From positions 1 to 64,000 of the forward strand of contig JAEZKC010000093.1 in assembly GCA_023436205.1 (NCBI GenBank): DNA of 64,000 bases, read 5' to 3'. The number at the start of each line of letters is the position of its first letter. Positions within the stretch are counted from its first letter, which is position 1. Both the position numbers and the translations under genes were made by a program. The notes beneath the pieces are model-generated. The model was given only the letters and a program-made list of their open reading frames with translations. It ran no database searches and had not been told where the DNA came from. Below, piece after piece: positions 35,912 through 44,948 of this stretch. Source of the DNA: Fibrobacterota bacterium. Its GTDB lineage: Bacteria > Fibrobacterota > Chitinivibrionia > Chitinivibrionales > Chitinispirillaceae.

Positions 35912-36376
35912 CTACACGTTTTTAATTCCTGGTCTCTTTTTTAATTTCTTTGCATCCAATTTATCCTGGTCTCTTCCAGATGCTTCTTTATTCTTGATCA
36001 GTTCATTAATTCCGATGAAATTGATCTCTATTATACCGTACTTACCACGAACAGAATGAGATAATGCCTCATCTATTCCCACCCCATCGATTTCATTCAA
36101 AATATCAACTCGCATTGGCTCTATCCCAAATTGAATAATATTACCTTGTTCATAAAATATCGAATCTGGTAAGTTTTCATGTGAAAAACCGAATGCAACC
36201 AATGCTCTTTTTATTTTAACTACATTTTCAACAGAACTCTTAAAGAATATGTCAATATCTTTGGTGAATCGAGGATATCCATAAAACGATACAGCATAGC
36301 CTCCAACTATTACATACTCAACTTTGTTTTCTTCTAATAACCTTAACAACTCTTCGAAATGGGGCTGGGTATTCAT
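35912..36376 (-). CDS. Nucleotidyltransferase, MNT/AbiEii-like
   Basis: This is 154 residues. The NTase core is VGGYAVSFYGYPRFTKDIDIF (G-G then D-x-D; about 24-44), with a third acid in MRVDILNEI. The same small fold occurs in the toxin or antitoxin part of HEPN/MNT and AbiEii systems and in DUF6036 proteins. It overlaps the upstream small gene by 59 bases, a sign of coupled expression. I infer a two-gene toxin-antitoxin-like or accessory module; which one is the toxin cannot be told. Confidence 0.8.
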   Translation of the reverse strand: MNTQPHFEELLRLLEENKVEYVIVGGYAVSFYGYPRFTKDIDIFFKSSVENVVKIKRALVAFGFSHENLPDSIFYEQGNIIQFGIEPMRVDILNEIDGVGIDEALSHSVRGKYGIIEINFIGINELIKNKEASGRDQDKLDAKKLKKRPGIKNV

Positions 36377-36503
36377 AGAGGAATTTTCCTGACTCTATTC
36401 TTAAGCGTTCAACTATATCCAAACATTCCACCGGATCACTGACAAAGTTCTCGTCATCATTGGTCGTATCATGCAGCTTTTTTATTCTTATTTCAAATTT
36501 CAT
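36318..36503 (-). CDS. Small partner protein of the nucleotidyltransferase
   Basis: This is about 61 residues. The conserved-looking core DPVECLDIVERLRIESGKFLYEYPAPFRRVVKVIRRK is of the type commonly found just upstream of small nucleotidyltransferases. I use the second in-frame ATG (36503), which has aagga six bases upstream; the first is at 36509. It overlaps the nucleotidyltransferase start by 59 bases. It is basic at the C-terminus, so nucleic-acid binding is possible. Confidence 0.65.
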   Translation of the reverse strand: MKFEIRIKKLHDTTNDDENFVSDPVECLDIVERLRIESGKFLYEYPAPFRRVVKVIRRKQS

Positions 36504-36509
36504 TTCCAT

Positions 36510-36810
36510 TCCTTTACCTTAACATTCTATCTGCAACATAACAAGGACCAGCGTCTGAGCACAGATTAATATAGTATACGAGAAATGCAGATTGCTAGCC
36601 GGGGCTTTTAGGGAGGGACAATACGTGCTTCGGGGCTGGACGGGAACAAGGAGAGAATTTTCAGGGTACGTTTTTCAATAAATGTTGTATCCCTACGGGA
36701 CAGGGAATTCTCATGTTGTTGTAGTCATTTTTTTAATACGAACATTCCGCTCTTTCAGAGCTTGGAAAACCCTTCAACGTCCCTTATAGCGATACAGGCC
36801 ATTCCGACTT
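36510..36810. repeat. Intergenic region with 19-bp repeat and decayed repeats
   Basis: The second copy of gattaatatagtatacgag is at 36564-36582. The rest, about 36660-36780, contains segments such as tatccctacgggacaggg and ctctttcagagcttgg, which look like degenerate interspersed repeats of the ccttcaggg type. No gene is seen. Confidence 0.5.
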
Positions 36811-37605
36811 TTACATCTGCAGCAAATCGTTTCCAACAACTTCAATACTTGTCGAATCTATTCGTTTCGAATTTCGAGTATTCATATATTCGTCTGCATA
36901 TCTTGGCTCTGTAAACTGTGTTCTAAGCGTATATGGCTTATCGACAAAATACGGTTTAATGATATTTATTTTGGAAATGGCGTTTTTGGCTGATTCACGA
37001 ATCAATTCTCTGGCCTTTTGAGGAGACAAGCAGACCGTTGGAGCCGATGACAATCCTTTTACATCTGGAGACAGCCCCTCTTTCACTACAACACTTTCGA
37101 TTTCCGGAATAATTTTTTTAGCTTCTTCAACAGCTGCGCGATCGCCACTTATGAATACTGCAGGAATTCCAAACTGGCCCGCCACTGCAAAGTTCATTTC
37201 AATCTCGCCAACCTTTCGACCATTCAACCAGCATGCTTGAATATTCCTCATGAAGCTGTGGCATAAAACCGCATTAGGTGTTCCGGCCATTGCATGCAGC
37301 CCCAATAGGTAAACTGCATCAAATGAGGAATCCAGGCCTACAGGACCACCATTAGAAGCTTCCATTATCAATTTGCATTTCGGATGAAGCAGTTCAATGT
37401 CAAATCCACCCGGAAAATTACAATGTCCATCCCAGGCGACTACTTCTGTAGCGCCACCTTCAATAGCTCCGTCAACCAAAGCATTCAACTCAAGTGTAGC
37501 TAATCTCCTAGCTTGACTAAAAAATTCGCCATCTTTCCAGCATTGTTTTTTATGTTCAACTACACCGCAAATTCCTTCCAAATCGCAAACCACATATATT
37601 TTCAC
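36811..37605 (-). CDS. M55 family D-aminopeptidase (DppA-like)
   Basis: This is a zinc peptidase of the DppA family, acting on D-amino-acid peptides such as those from peptidoglycan; 264 residues. The motif CDLEGICGV (Asp8, Glu10) matches the S/C-x-D-x-E-G metal motif; WDGHCNFPGGF (Asp, His about 59-61), LLGLHAMAGT (His about 104) and GEIEMNFAVAGQFGIPAVFISGD complete the site. The start codon is GTG with aggag ten bases upstream. It is cytoplasmic. Single gene. Confidence 0.92.
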   Translation of the reverse strand: MKIYVVCDLEGICGVVEHKKQCWKDGEFFSQARRLATLELNALVDGAIEGGATEVVAWDGHCNFPGGFDIELLHPKCKLIMEASNGGPVGLDSSFDAVYLLGLHAMAGTPNAVLCHSFMRNIQACWLNGRKVGEIEMNFAVAGQFGIPAVFISGDRAAVEEAKKIIPEIESVVVKEGLSPDVKGLSSAPTVCLSPQKARELIRESAKNAISKINIIKPYFVDKPYTLRTQFTEPRYADEYMNTRNSKRIDSTSIEVVGNDLLQM

Positions 37606-37730
37606 GGTAGGGCCACTCCTTTACTCTGCTTCATCTTGAGTAAAATTGAACGGGTAATCAAACAAACAATAAACACCTTCGCGGTCGATTTTTATGTTTA
37701 CCACTAAGTGATTTTAGAAAACACTCATTT

Positions 37731-37988
37731 TCATATATTTACTTTTTTCCCCAATCCGATCTCAGGTAACGCTTTTTTCCAAAAGAGCATATTGGGGTTA
37801 CATGGACAACTCTTCTCACATGTTTTACACAACTTGCTGCCGTAAATTATAAAAAAAACCGAAATCAATATGACAAATAATGCAGTCAAATAGTATCTGC
37901 TTCCGAATCCTATTATTGCTACGGCTATTGCCCCAAGTAATCCACCAATGGCAAAAAGCCCTTCTTTAGTTGTAAAGCCTTCTTTCAT
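37731..37988 (-). CDS. Small membrane protein with Cys motif
   Basis: This is 85 residues from the ATG at 37988 (aggag upstream). Two adjacent helices (about 12-52; LFAIGGLLGAIAVAIIGF; ALFVILISVFFIIYG) are followed by the tail CKTCEKSCPCNPN, which could bind metal or form disulfides. No family is recognised. Confidence 0.6.
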   Translation of the reverse strand: MKEGFTTKEGLFAIGGLLGAIAVAIIGFGSRYYLTALFVILISVFFIIYGSKLCKTCEKSCPCNPNMLFWKKALPEIGLGKKVNI

Positions 37989-38275
37989 TTTGTCTCCTGA
38001 ATCTTGCTGATGGCGGGTTGTGGCGAATTCTGCGTTAAATTCCCCCACTCCTTTTTTCTCCTATGTTGTTCAAGGCCCTCAGAAAGTATTAAAATAAATA
38101 ATTTGCATTGTATAATACATCAATGTTTTCCATGCATACCCTCCGGGTTTTTCCAAACTTGGCCAGCTACTCTAACCTGTTCATCATAACATCATAGGTA
38201 ATCCGGGAATAGTATATTCTCTTTCCGGAGATACCCGGGCAGTACATAGAACACTTATAAACAGCGAGATTCAGA

Positions 38276-39136
38276 ATGACAAAACAGGCTCAGAAGCATC
38301 CCCTAACTTGGTTCTTCACGTTGACCTTTGCTGCCACCTGGGGATTGTGCAGTTTTCTTCTAGTGAATTCCAAACCAGACGCTCTTCAGAGCATTAGCCC
38401 CGCTTTTATCATAATCGCCATCTGCAGCGGGCTTGTACCCTCGGTTGCCGCTTGCCTTCTTGCACTAATGAGAGGTGAAGCCAAATCACTGTTTGCACAA
38501 GTCAAAACTGGATCGTTCTGGCGTTTTACACCTGCCTTACTTCTTATAGTACCCGCAGCAACAATCATAAGCTACCTATTAAGCAGTCCCCTGAAAATGC
38601 ACCTCAACACTCCACAGCTGGTAATGGGTTTAGTCTGGCCCCTGTTTTCCAGCTTTGGCGAAGAATTCGGTTGGCGCGGATTCGCCCTCCCAAAACTTAT
38701 AAAGCAAAGAGGATTCACCTATGCCGCACTCTCCATCGGACTTATCTGGGGCCTGTGGCACCTTCCAATGGATTACATCGGACTGCGCTCCCACGGTTGG
38801 CTATTCATTCCGGAATTTATTCTGGTTGGACCGGCAATCCTCACCGCGCACTCCATTATCATGGCCTATTTCTATGTCCGTTCAAACGGAAACCTTCTAC
38901 TTATGATTGCCTATCACTATACTATAACTGCCAGTGCAATCATTTTACCAGGGCTATTCGCCACCAGCGAAGCGGTCGGCCTGGCAAACCTACTGCAGCC
39001 ACTTCTGGCAAATGTACTTCTGTGGATACCAGCCGGTTTTATTTTGTGGAAGAGGCCAGAGGTCGGAAGCCAGAGGACAGAAGACAGAAACCAGAGGTCA
39101 GGAATAAGAGAACCCGCTGAGGGTAGTGTCAGATGA
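38276..39136 (+). CDS. CPBP family intramembrane metalloprotease
   Basis: This is 286 residues with eight helices. The Abi/CPBP motifs are GEEFGWRGFALP (Glu-Glu and Arg; about 126-137) and GLIWGLWHLPMDYIG (His), with a third motif near IMAYFYVRSNGNLLLMIAYHY. CPBP proteins include prenyl-protein proteases and bacteriocin self-protection proteins. The last ~25 residues are read from a purine-rich ccagaggtcrg-like repeat (39055-39115), so the native end was probably shorter. Confidence 0.88.
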   Translation: MTKQAQKHPLTWFFTLTFAATWGLCSFLLVNSKPDALQSISPAFIIIAICSGLVPSVAACLLALMRGEAKSLFAQVKTGSFWRFTPALLLIVPAATIISYLLSSPLKMHLNTPQLVMGLVWPLFSSFGEEFGWRGFALPKLIKQRGFTYAALSIGLIWGLWHLPMDYIGLRSHGWLFIPEFILVGPAILTAHSIIMAYFYVRSNGNLLLMIAYHYTITASAIILPGLFATSEAVGLANLLQPLLANVLLWIPAGFILWKRPEVGSQRTEDRNQRSGIREPAEGSVR

Positions 39137-39331
39137 ATGTGTAGGGATGGAAAAGGACAATCCGGATCATCATAAAAAGACAATATCCTCCCAGCCTAAA
39201 CCTTAATTATATTTGAATCGGATGGTGCACTCTGCACCAATATCACCTCTTCAGGAGCTCAGCAATGAGAATCACAATTTCTTTCAACACCAAGCTCTTT
39301 ACATTCACCAGAAAATTGGGAGAAAGAAATT

Positions 39332-40921
39332 ATGCTGAGCATTCAAAACGTTACCTATACCCACCCCGACAAGGAACTGCTGTTTAAGGACATAAACCTG
39401 TCTGTCCGGAAGCAGGATAAAGCCGCTCTCATCGGGAACAACGGTTCGGGTAAGTCAACCCTGCTTAAAATTCTTGCAGGAAAACTTAAGCCCTCCTCCG
39501 GAAGTGTTCATCGGGAGTCCATCCCGTATTACATCCCGCAACACTTCGGCCAGTTCAATGACCTGACAGTTGCACAGGCTCTGCAAGTTGAAAATAAACT
39601 TTCTGCGCTGCATCAGGTTCTTGAAGGAAATGGAACAGATAACAGTTTAGCCATTCTCGAAGATGACTGGACCATTGAGGAGCGGTGCATCGATGCACTT
39701 TCGTTCTGGAAAATCAATGAGCCAGTATTGAATAGAACGCTGCATGATCTCAGCGGAGGGGAAAAAACAAAAGTTCTGCTCGCTGGCATACAGATTCACG
39801 ATCCAGACATTATTCTGCTTGACGAACCTACCAACCACCTTGACAGTACCAGCAGAGAGTTATTGTACTCTTTTGTGAAAGCCACTGATAAAACGCTTAT
39901 AGTTATCAGTCATGATCGTGTCTTACTCGAAATGCTCAGTCCGATGTACGAATTGAGCAAAAAGGGGCTGAACGTTTATGGCGGTAACTACAGTTTTTAC
40001 AAAGCACAAAAGAGCATCGAAGAAAATGCACTTTTTCAGTATGTTGAAAATCGGGAAAGAGCACTCAAGGCTGCAAAGAAAATAGAGAGGGAAGCCATAG
40101 AACGAAAGCAGAGGCAGAACAGCCGCGGTAAAAGAAAACTGGAAAAAGAAAACGCTCCCCGTATTGTCCGTAAAACGATGAGGAACAAGGCGGAAGCAAC
40201 CACCTCCAATCTCAAGAAAACTCATTCGGAAAAGATAGATGCACTCTCGGAGGAATTGAAACAGTTCAGGGAGAAGATGCCCGAACTTGAAAAGATCAAG
40301 CTGGACTTCAAAGATTCAATTCTACATAAAGGCAAAATGCTCGCAACGGGTAAAGAGATCAATTTCAGTTATGGAGGGAAGCCATTGTGGTCCGAACCCC
40401 TTTACTTCAGAGTGGCCAGCGGAGACAGAGTATGCATTAAGGGGGTTAACGGTTCGGGGAAATCGACTCTGCTGAACATTATACTTGGAAATCTGAAACC
40501 CACTGAAGGTGAGCTGACACGTGCTGATTTCAGGTGGATCTATATGGACCAGGACTACTCAATGATCGATCCTGCTCTCACCGTCTACGAACAGGTGCAG
40601 AAGTTTAATCTCGAGAAACTTGAGGAACATGAGATCAAAATCAGGCTCAACCGTTTTTTATTCGATAAGGAGTTCTGGCGCAAGAGCTGCGGGTCACTGA
40701 GCGGCGGGGAGAAGATGCGGGTGAGTCTATGCTGCCTTATGGTATGCGAATGCGCTCCGGACATGTTCGTGCTTGACGAGCCGACCAACAACCTGGATCT
40801 GGAAAATATCGGGATTCTGGCATCAGCGGTTAACAATTACAGCGGAACCGTAATGGTAGTTTCTCATGATATTTCATTTCTGGAGGAGATCGGGATTACA
40901 GAGGAGATCACCTTACGATGA
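39332..40921 (+). CDS. ABC-F family ATPase
   Basis: This is 529 residues with two ABC domains in one chain and no membrane part. Domain 1 has GNNGSGKST (35-43), LSGGEKTKVLLA and DEPTNHLD. The linker (about 230-330) is highly charged and helical, as in ABC-F arm/P-site tips. Domain 2 has GVNGSGKST, LSGGEKMRVSLC and DEPTNNLD. ABC-F proteins act on ribosomes; some give antibiotic resistance, others regulate translation. Gggag precedes the ATG. It ends overlapping the hemerythrin fragment (convergent) by 14 bases. Confidence 0.93.
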   Translation: MLSIQNVTYTHPDKELLFKDINLSVRKQDKAALIGNNGSGKSTLLKILAGKLKPSSGSVHRESIPYYIPQHFGQFNDLTVAQALQVENKLSALHQVLEGNGTDNSLAILEDDWTIEERCIDALSFWKINEPVLNRTLHDLSGGEKTKVLLAGIQIHDPDIILLDEPTNHLDSTSRELLYSFVKATDKTLIVISHDRVLLEMLSPMYELSKKGLNVYGGNYSFYKAQKSIEENALFQYVENRERALKAAKKIEREAIERKQRQNSRGKRKLEKENAPRIVRKTMRNKAEATTSNLKKTHSEKIDALSEELKQFREKMPELEKIKLDFKDSILHKGKMLATGKEINFSYGGKPLWSEPLYFRVASGDRVCIKGVNGSGKSTLLNIILGNLKPTEGELTRADFRWIYMDQDYSMIDPALTVYEQVQKFNLEKLEEHEIKIRLNRFLFDKEFWRKSCGSLSGGEKMRVSLCCLMVCECAPDMFVLDEPTNNLDLENIGILASAVNNYSGTVMVVSHDISFLEEIGITEEITLR

Positions 40922-41204
40922 AGCTGACCGCTATGGATACTTGAAACCGGGTGACTGATAGGAGCACTTCGGCTGCATGATGCTCCTCAATCGTTTCAAG
41001 GGCCTGATCTCTGGATCTGCGGTTCTGCTTAAGTGCCGGATAGAAAACCACTTCCTCAGCCCTCATGTGAGGCACGAGGGATTTCTCAAGCTGCCTTTTC
41101 AGTTCTGTTTTCTGGCTCTTGTTTGAGCTCTCCACCATCTGACTGAGGATCTGCTTTACTTCCTCATGATCACGCTTCAGGTGTTCAAAAAACTGATCGT
41201 GCAT
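40908..41204 (-). CDS. Hemerythrin-like domain, C-terminally truncated
   Basis: This is 98 residues. HHE motifs are visible: FFEHLKRDHEEVKQIL (His), PHMRAEEVVFYPALKQ (His/Glu), IEEHHAAEVLL (His-His). These diiron-binding domains bind O2 or NO or store iron; full-length proteins have a further helix or two with more ligands. Here the end, SVTRFQVSIAVSFIVR, is not native-looking and runs into the 3' end of the convergent ABC-F gene. I infer truncation by a deletion; activity is doubtful. Confidence 0.75.
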   Translation of the reverse strand: MHDQFFEHLKRDHEEVKQILSQMVESSNKSQKTELKRQLEKSLVPHMRAEEVVFYPALKQNRRSRDQALETIEEHHAAEVLLSVTRFQVSIAVSFIVR

Positions 41205-41364
41205 GTATACTCTTTGGATTAGTTATGGAATCAGGAACAGATAATGATAGACAGCGCAATTTCTGATCCGAAAATCATTGTTCCGTTTGTAAGAAGCTAA
41301 TGTCAGGTATGTAATTTGCCCTTACATAAATATATGGACATTCTTCACACTAGGGAGGTAATGC

Positions 41365-41811
41365 ATGGAGAAACGTGACATCATCGAGAAACTATCAAGC
41401 CTTATGAAACTGGATTACGATGCCGCACAAGCGTATGAGTCTTCTATCGAAAGAATAGACGATCCGCTCATTCGTGAAAGAATACAAGCATACCATGATG
41501 ATCACCTCAGACATGTTGATAACATTTCAGAGATTATCATCAGCCTTGGCGGCACTCCGCCAGAGCGCAGCACTGGAATAAGAGGGCTATTCCTGAGTGG
41601 CGCCGCTGCCCTCCAGGGTATCACCGGAACCGGAGGGGCTCTCAAGGCTCTACAGACAGGAGAGAAGATCACCAATAAGTCCTATAACGATGCAGTTCAT
41701 CAGGATTTCCCTCTCGATATAAAAACTGTTCTCGAAAAAAACTTCCGTGATGAGCAGAGACATATCGAATATATTAATACCACATTAGAGAACAAGACCT
41801 GGAAAGATTAA
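41365..41811 (+). CDS. Ferritin-like DUF2383-type protein
   Basis: This is 148 residues. A four-helix-bundle pattern is visible: LMKLDYDAAQAYESSIERIDDPLIRERIQAYHDDHLRHVDNI carries Glu and HxxH-type metal ligands, and NFRDEQRHIEYINTTLEN provides the second set. It fits DUF2383/ferritin-like proteins. It could bind iron. A strong ribosome site, gggaggt, is present. It is divergent from the hemerythrin fragment. Confidence 0.85.
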   Translation: MEKRDIIEKLSSLMKLDYDAAQAYESSIERIDDPLIRERIQAYHDDHLRHVDNISEIIISLGGTPPERSTGIRGLFLSGAAALQGITGTGGALKALQTGEKITNKSYNDAVHQDFPLDIKTVLEKNFRDEQRHIEYINTTLENKTWKD

Positions 41812-41832
41812 AAACTGTCGATTCAAAATTTT

Positions 41833-41882
41833 AGCACCAGATCAAAATGACCTCATCGCCAGCCGATTTTTGATCCGGTGCT
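41833..41882. terminator. Inverted repeat after the ferritin-like gene
   Basis: The arms agcaccagatcaaaa (41833-41847) and ttttgatccggtgct (41868-41882) pair with one mismatch around a 20-base loop, 21 bases after the ferritin-like stop. It is a plausible transcript end, without a strong T run. Confidence 0.5.
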
Positions 41883-41934
41883 ATGCATTACTGAAAACAG
41901 ATGAACCCGAAATGCACCTTTGACAATATTAACT

Positions 41935-42147
41935 GTTGACGGCGAAGACGCCTCGCAGGTCACCAACCGAACTGACCCGCATGGCAGCCTTCTTTGTAAA
42001 TAGTCATTGGAGTCTATCAATCACGAATTTCAGGAGTGTCAAACCGCCGCTCTTAATTTCGTGATAAATTAGCTCTGATGCCTATCTTCGACAAAGCCTA
42101 ATGCGGGAGATGGAACTGGTGCACTACAAGGCGTCTTCGCCGTTAAC
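41935..42147. mobile_element. MITE-like element with 30-bp imperfect terminal inverted repeats
   Basis: The left end is gttgacggcgaagacgcct plus cgcaggtcacc (41935-41964). The right end is its inverse, ggtgcactacaag then gcgtcttcgccgttaac (42118-42147). The two ends agree at about 25 of 30 positions. The 150-bp inside includes ctctgatgcctatcttcga, also found at about 5857 and 33343. There is no open frame for a transposase. The same end sequence occurs singly at 3257-3286, 5899-5928, 33393-33420 and 35757-35775. Confidence 0.65.
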
Positions 42148-42331
42148 CAACAAGGCTGATATTCGTCACAAAAATCCTGGCGACTGCTTAAGCTCGAACA
42201 TGCCGCACCTGTGGGATTTCAACATTGAACCGCAACACAAGGTATAACTCCTAATTTAAAGGACTTTCCTCAGTGATTAAAAGATGATATCATTATATTT
42301 AGCACATCAAGGCGGAGGGGTTGGAATAGAA

Positions 42332-44002
42332 ATGATCAGACTGAAACGATTCAGAATTTTCCTAGTTCTCTTTTCGGCATTGTTGTTTCTCAACTGTCAT
42401 AATGACATGGATAAAATTGTAAATCCAACACCTCACACAAACGCTTTTATTCACACTCGAGGAAAAGACCTTTATCTCAGGGACTCTCTGATTTTTCTTA
42501 AAGGCACATCAGTGGGCAACCGGGTGTGGCAGAATGATGACTGGCCGGAAGAGGAGTTCAGCGAACGTGATTATCAGAACATTAAAGATATGGGGATGAA
42601 CACCATTCGATTTCTGATGAGCTACAAAAATTTCGAAAGCGGCGGGCAAACAGACCAGAATTATACCATAAAGGATTGGGCATGGCTTGATACAAATCTT
42701 GCATGGGCTGCGAAGCATGGGATTTACCTTATCTTGAACATTCATATTCCACAAGGGTACGATGATTCCAGAGAGAGAGCGAAAATGGCCCCGCTCTGGG
42801 AAAACCCGCAGAATCTTGAAAAGTTCAAAAAAATGTGGAAACAGATTGCGTTAAAATACAAGGATGAGCCGATGATTGCCGGTTACGATATCCTCAACGA
42901 ACCGTTTGTCCCGGGCACACGGGAGCAGTGGATGGAACTGGCGCAGCAAACAGTTGACTCCATAAGAACAGTGGATACCAATCACATAATCATCATAGAA
43001 AGGCTCGAAAATGAGCTGGGGGGTACCGGGCATTACGATGATCCCGATTATGTTTTCTTTCCGGTAAACGACAGGTATAATAACTTAATGTACTCTTTTC
43101 ATTTTTATAAGCCATTCGAGTTCACTCATCAACTGATTTTCGGTAACCCTGAGGGCGGCTCTTACCCCGATACTGCTGTTTTATTTCCTGATGATCTGAC
43201 ATGGTCCTCCGGGGTGAACACTACGCCCACTGTTGCAAAGGGAACCGGAGAGTGGACTTTCCTTGATGGTGATGCTGATCCATTTGAAATAACGGATAGC
43301 GCTATAATCGCCGGTAAGCCAATCATGGCAGCGCATTTCCTGAATGATGGTGTTGTCTACTACGATGACATTACCGTTAAAGAGTACGATGAGTTCGGTA
43401 ATTTCATACGGATCGTTACCACAATCGATATTGAATCGGGAAGCATCTGGTTTAAATGGAGCCAGAACAATGATGGCCAGTCTGGTTTCAGTACTGAGGA
43501 ATTTCATTCGGGGACATCTTCATACTATTACACTGGCACCAGCGGATATGGCAGTGCTTACAACGACAGCTACCGTTTTCCAGTCAGGTATGGATACTCT
43601 TATGCGGTAAGCGGCTGGGCTAAAGGAGTAAACGTTCCGGACAGTGCCCAGTGCAGGTTCAGCATTGACTTTGAAAAGAGCGCATCAGGAGCCACCTTCA
43701 CTTATACTGATAAAGACTATCTGCGTCGCCAATTCGCAAAATTCAACCAGTTTGGCATAACTAATAATATTCCTATTTACGTAGGCGAATTCGGATTGAA
43801 TTACGGTGCCTGTAAGCAGAAGGGCGCCGCAGTCTGGTTCGATGATTTGCTCGATATTCTTGATGAAAACCGGGTCCACTGGACACATCATATTTATAAC
43901 GGCTGGTGGTTCGGCTTTTTCTCTGATGAAAATTCAGGCGGGAACTATATCGAGACAACGGAGTTGACTGAGCTGTTCAAGAGGCATTTGAAGGGATTGT
44001 AG
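42332..44002 (+). CDS. GH5-type cellulase lipoprotein with inserted CBM-like domain
   Basis: This is 556 residues. A lipoprotein signal (LFSALLFLNC, Cys22) anchors it in the envelope. The TIM barrel is GH5: YDILNEPFVPG holds the acid/base Glu190, and IYVGEFGLNYG the nucleophile Glu486. Between barrel strand 6 (YSFHFYKPFEFTHQ, about 254) and the nucleophile strand, a ~200-residue beta-sandwich like CBM4/9 is inserted (about 268-465; NNDGQSGFSTEEFHSGTSSYYY). Such a nested insertion is unusual. The start at 42332 begins the signal peptide; the ATG at 42284 adds 16 residues of no clear meaning. Confidence 0.88.
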   Translation: MIRLKRFRIFLVLFSALLFLNCHNDMDKIVNPTPHTNAFIHTRGKDLYLRDSLIFLKGTSVGNRVWQNDDWPEEEFSERDYQNIKDMGMNTIRFLMSYKNFESGGQTDQNYTIKDWAWLDTNLAWAAKHGIYLILNIHIPQGYDDSRERAKMAPLWENPQNLEKFKKMWKQIALKYKDEPMIAGYDILNEPFVPGTREQWMELAQQTVDSIRTVDTNHIIIIERLENELGGTGHYDDPDYVFFPVNDRYNNLMYSFHFYKPFEFTHQLIFGNPEGGSYPDTAVLFPDDLTWSSGVNTTPTVAKGTGEWTFLDGDADPFEITDSAIIAGKPIMAAHFLNDGVVYYDDITVKEYDEFGNFIRIVTTIDIESGSIWFKWSQNNDGQSGFSTEEFHSGTSSYYYTGTSGYGSAYNDSYRFPVRYGYSYAVSGWAKGVNVPDSAQCRFSIDFEKSASGATFTYTDKDYLRRQFAKFNQFGITNNIPIYVGEFGLNYGACKQKGAAVWFDDLLDILDENRVHWTHHIYNGWWFGFFSDENSGGNYIETTELTELFKRHLKGL

Positions 44003-44264
44003 AGCTCTTCTTTTAAGGATTGATTTACCTCTGAAGCCTGGATTTTTGAAGGGGTTAATTCAATGAAATCAACCCCCGGGTGATTTTACGACCTACGATG
44101 AGCGATTTGCGAATTGTGAACTAACAGATGGCACACCCTCGCTCCGCTCATCCAGAGCGTAGGTCCGCCGGAGTCGAAGGATAATCCTGCTGAATTTTTC
44201 GAATTCAAGGGTGAATTCAAATTTTCGGATTCTCTATTTAGTGTAAGTCTCCTCTATTAGATGA
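44003..44264. repeat. Intergenic region with inverted repeat fragment
   Basis: Positions 44126-44190 (cgctccgctcatccagagcgtaggtccgccggagtcgaagg in two overlapping words) are the inverse of the cttcgactccg..cctacgctc..gtgagcgg repeat words found at the left edge and at 6191-6315. No gene is seen. Confidence 0.65.
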
Positions 44265-44747
44265 TCAGCTTTGCACACAGCGTTTCATCAGTTCAACAAG
44301 TTTTTCGAAAGATTCTTTACCGGACACCATGCTGTTGGGTATGGTGAGTGTTCCGCCGGTGTGATGGATATAAAGAAGTTTGGTTCCCTGAACAGTCTGT
44401 AGTTGCACGCCAGTAATATCACTGAAATCAACCTGCACTACTGCTTTTGTAAAACCATTTTTAGGGGAGCTGATAGAGGTCGCGGTGAGAACAATCTCTC
44501 TTTTAACCATCAAACTGCTTACAAGAGCCGCTAATCCGACCGCCACAAAACTCGAAGAGATGGCAAACAGGACCCAGTAAAAGACAGTTGCCCCTTGTGA
44601 CGAAAACCTGATAATTCCGTTGAGAATGAGTCCCCTGTCGTTGGTAGCCGCCAGATGACAGAAAAAAACTGATCCGAAGCCGAATAAAAGAATGGCGCCA
44701 ACGAACAGTAGCTTGTTGGGACGGTAAGGTATTCGAACTTCCTGCAT
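44265..44747 (-). CDS. Membrane protein with PH-like C-terminal domain
   Basis: This is 160 residues with two helices (about 13-33 and 55-80) followed by a soluble beta domain (REIVLTATSISSPKNGFTKAVVQVDFSDITGVQLQTVQG) that looks like a bacterial PH (bPH2/YdbS-like) fold. Gaggat precedes the ATG. Function is unknown. It is convergent with the GH5 gene and divergent from CE2. Confidence 0.65.
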   Translation of the reverse strand: MQEVRIPYRPNKLLFVGAILLFGFGSVFFCHLAATNDRGLILNGIIRFSSQGATVFYWVLFAISSSFVAVGLAALVSSLMVKREIVLTATSISSPKNGFTKAVVQVDFSDITGVQLQTVQGTKLLYIHHTGGTLTIPNSMVSGKESFEKLVELMKRCVQS

Positions 44748-44948
44748 GTGTTAATCCTCTCAAATTTGGGTTTAAGCAAGATTGATAATTTCCCGATTTT
44801 TATTCACTTTTAGGCTCCTAGACTTGTTCATAATATAGTATGCCCACAGTTATCTTTTCACAAATAGCATGCCCGGTGTTATATTGCATTTTTGATTGCT
44901 TGAAACCGGATCAGTCATCCAGTTTTTACCAATATCAGGAGTTTTGCA

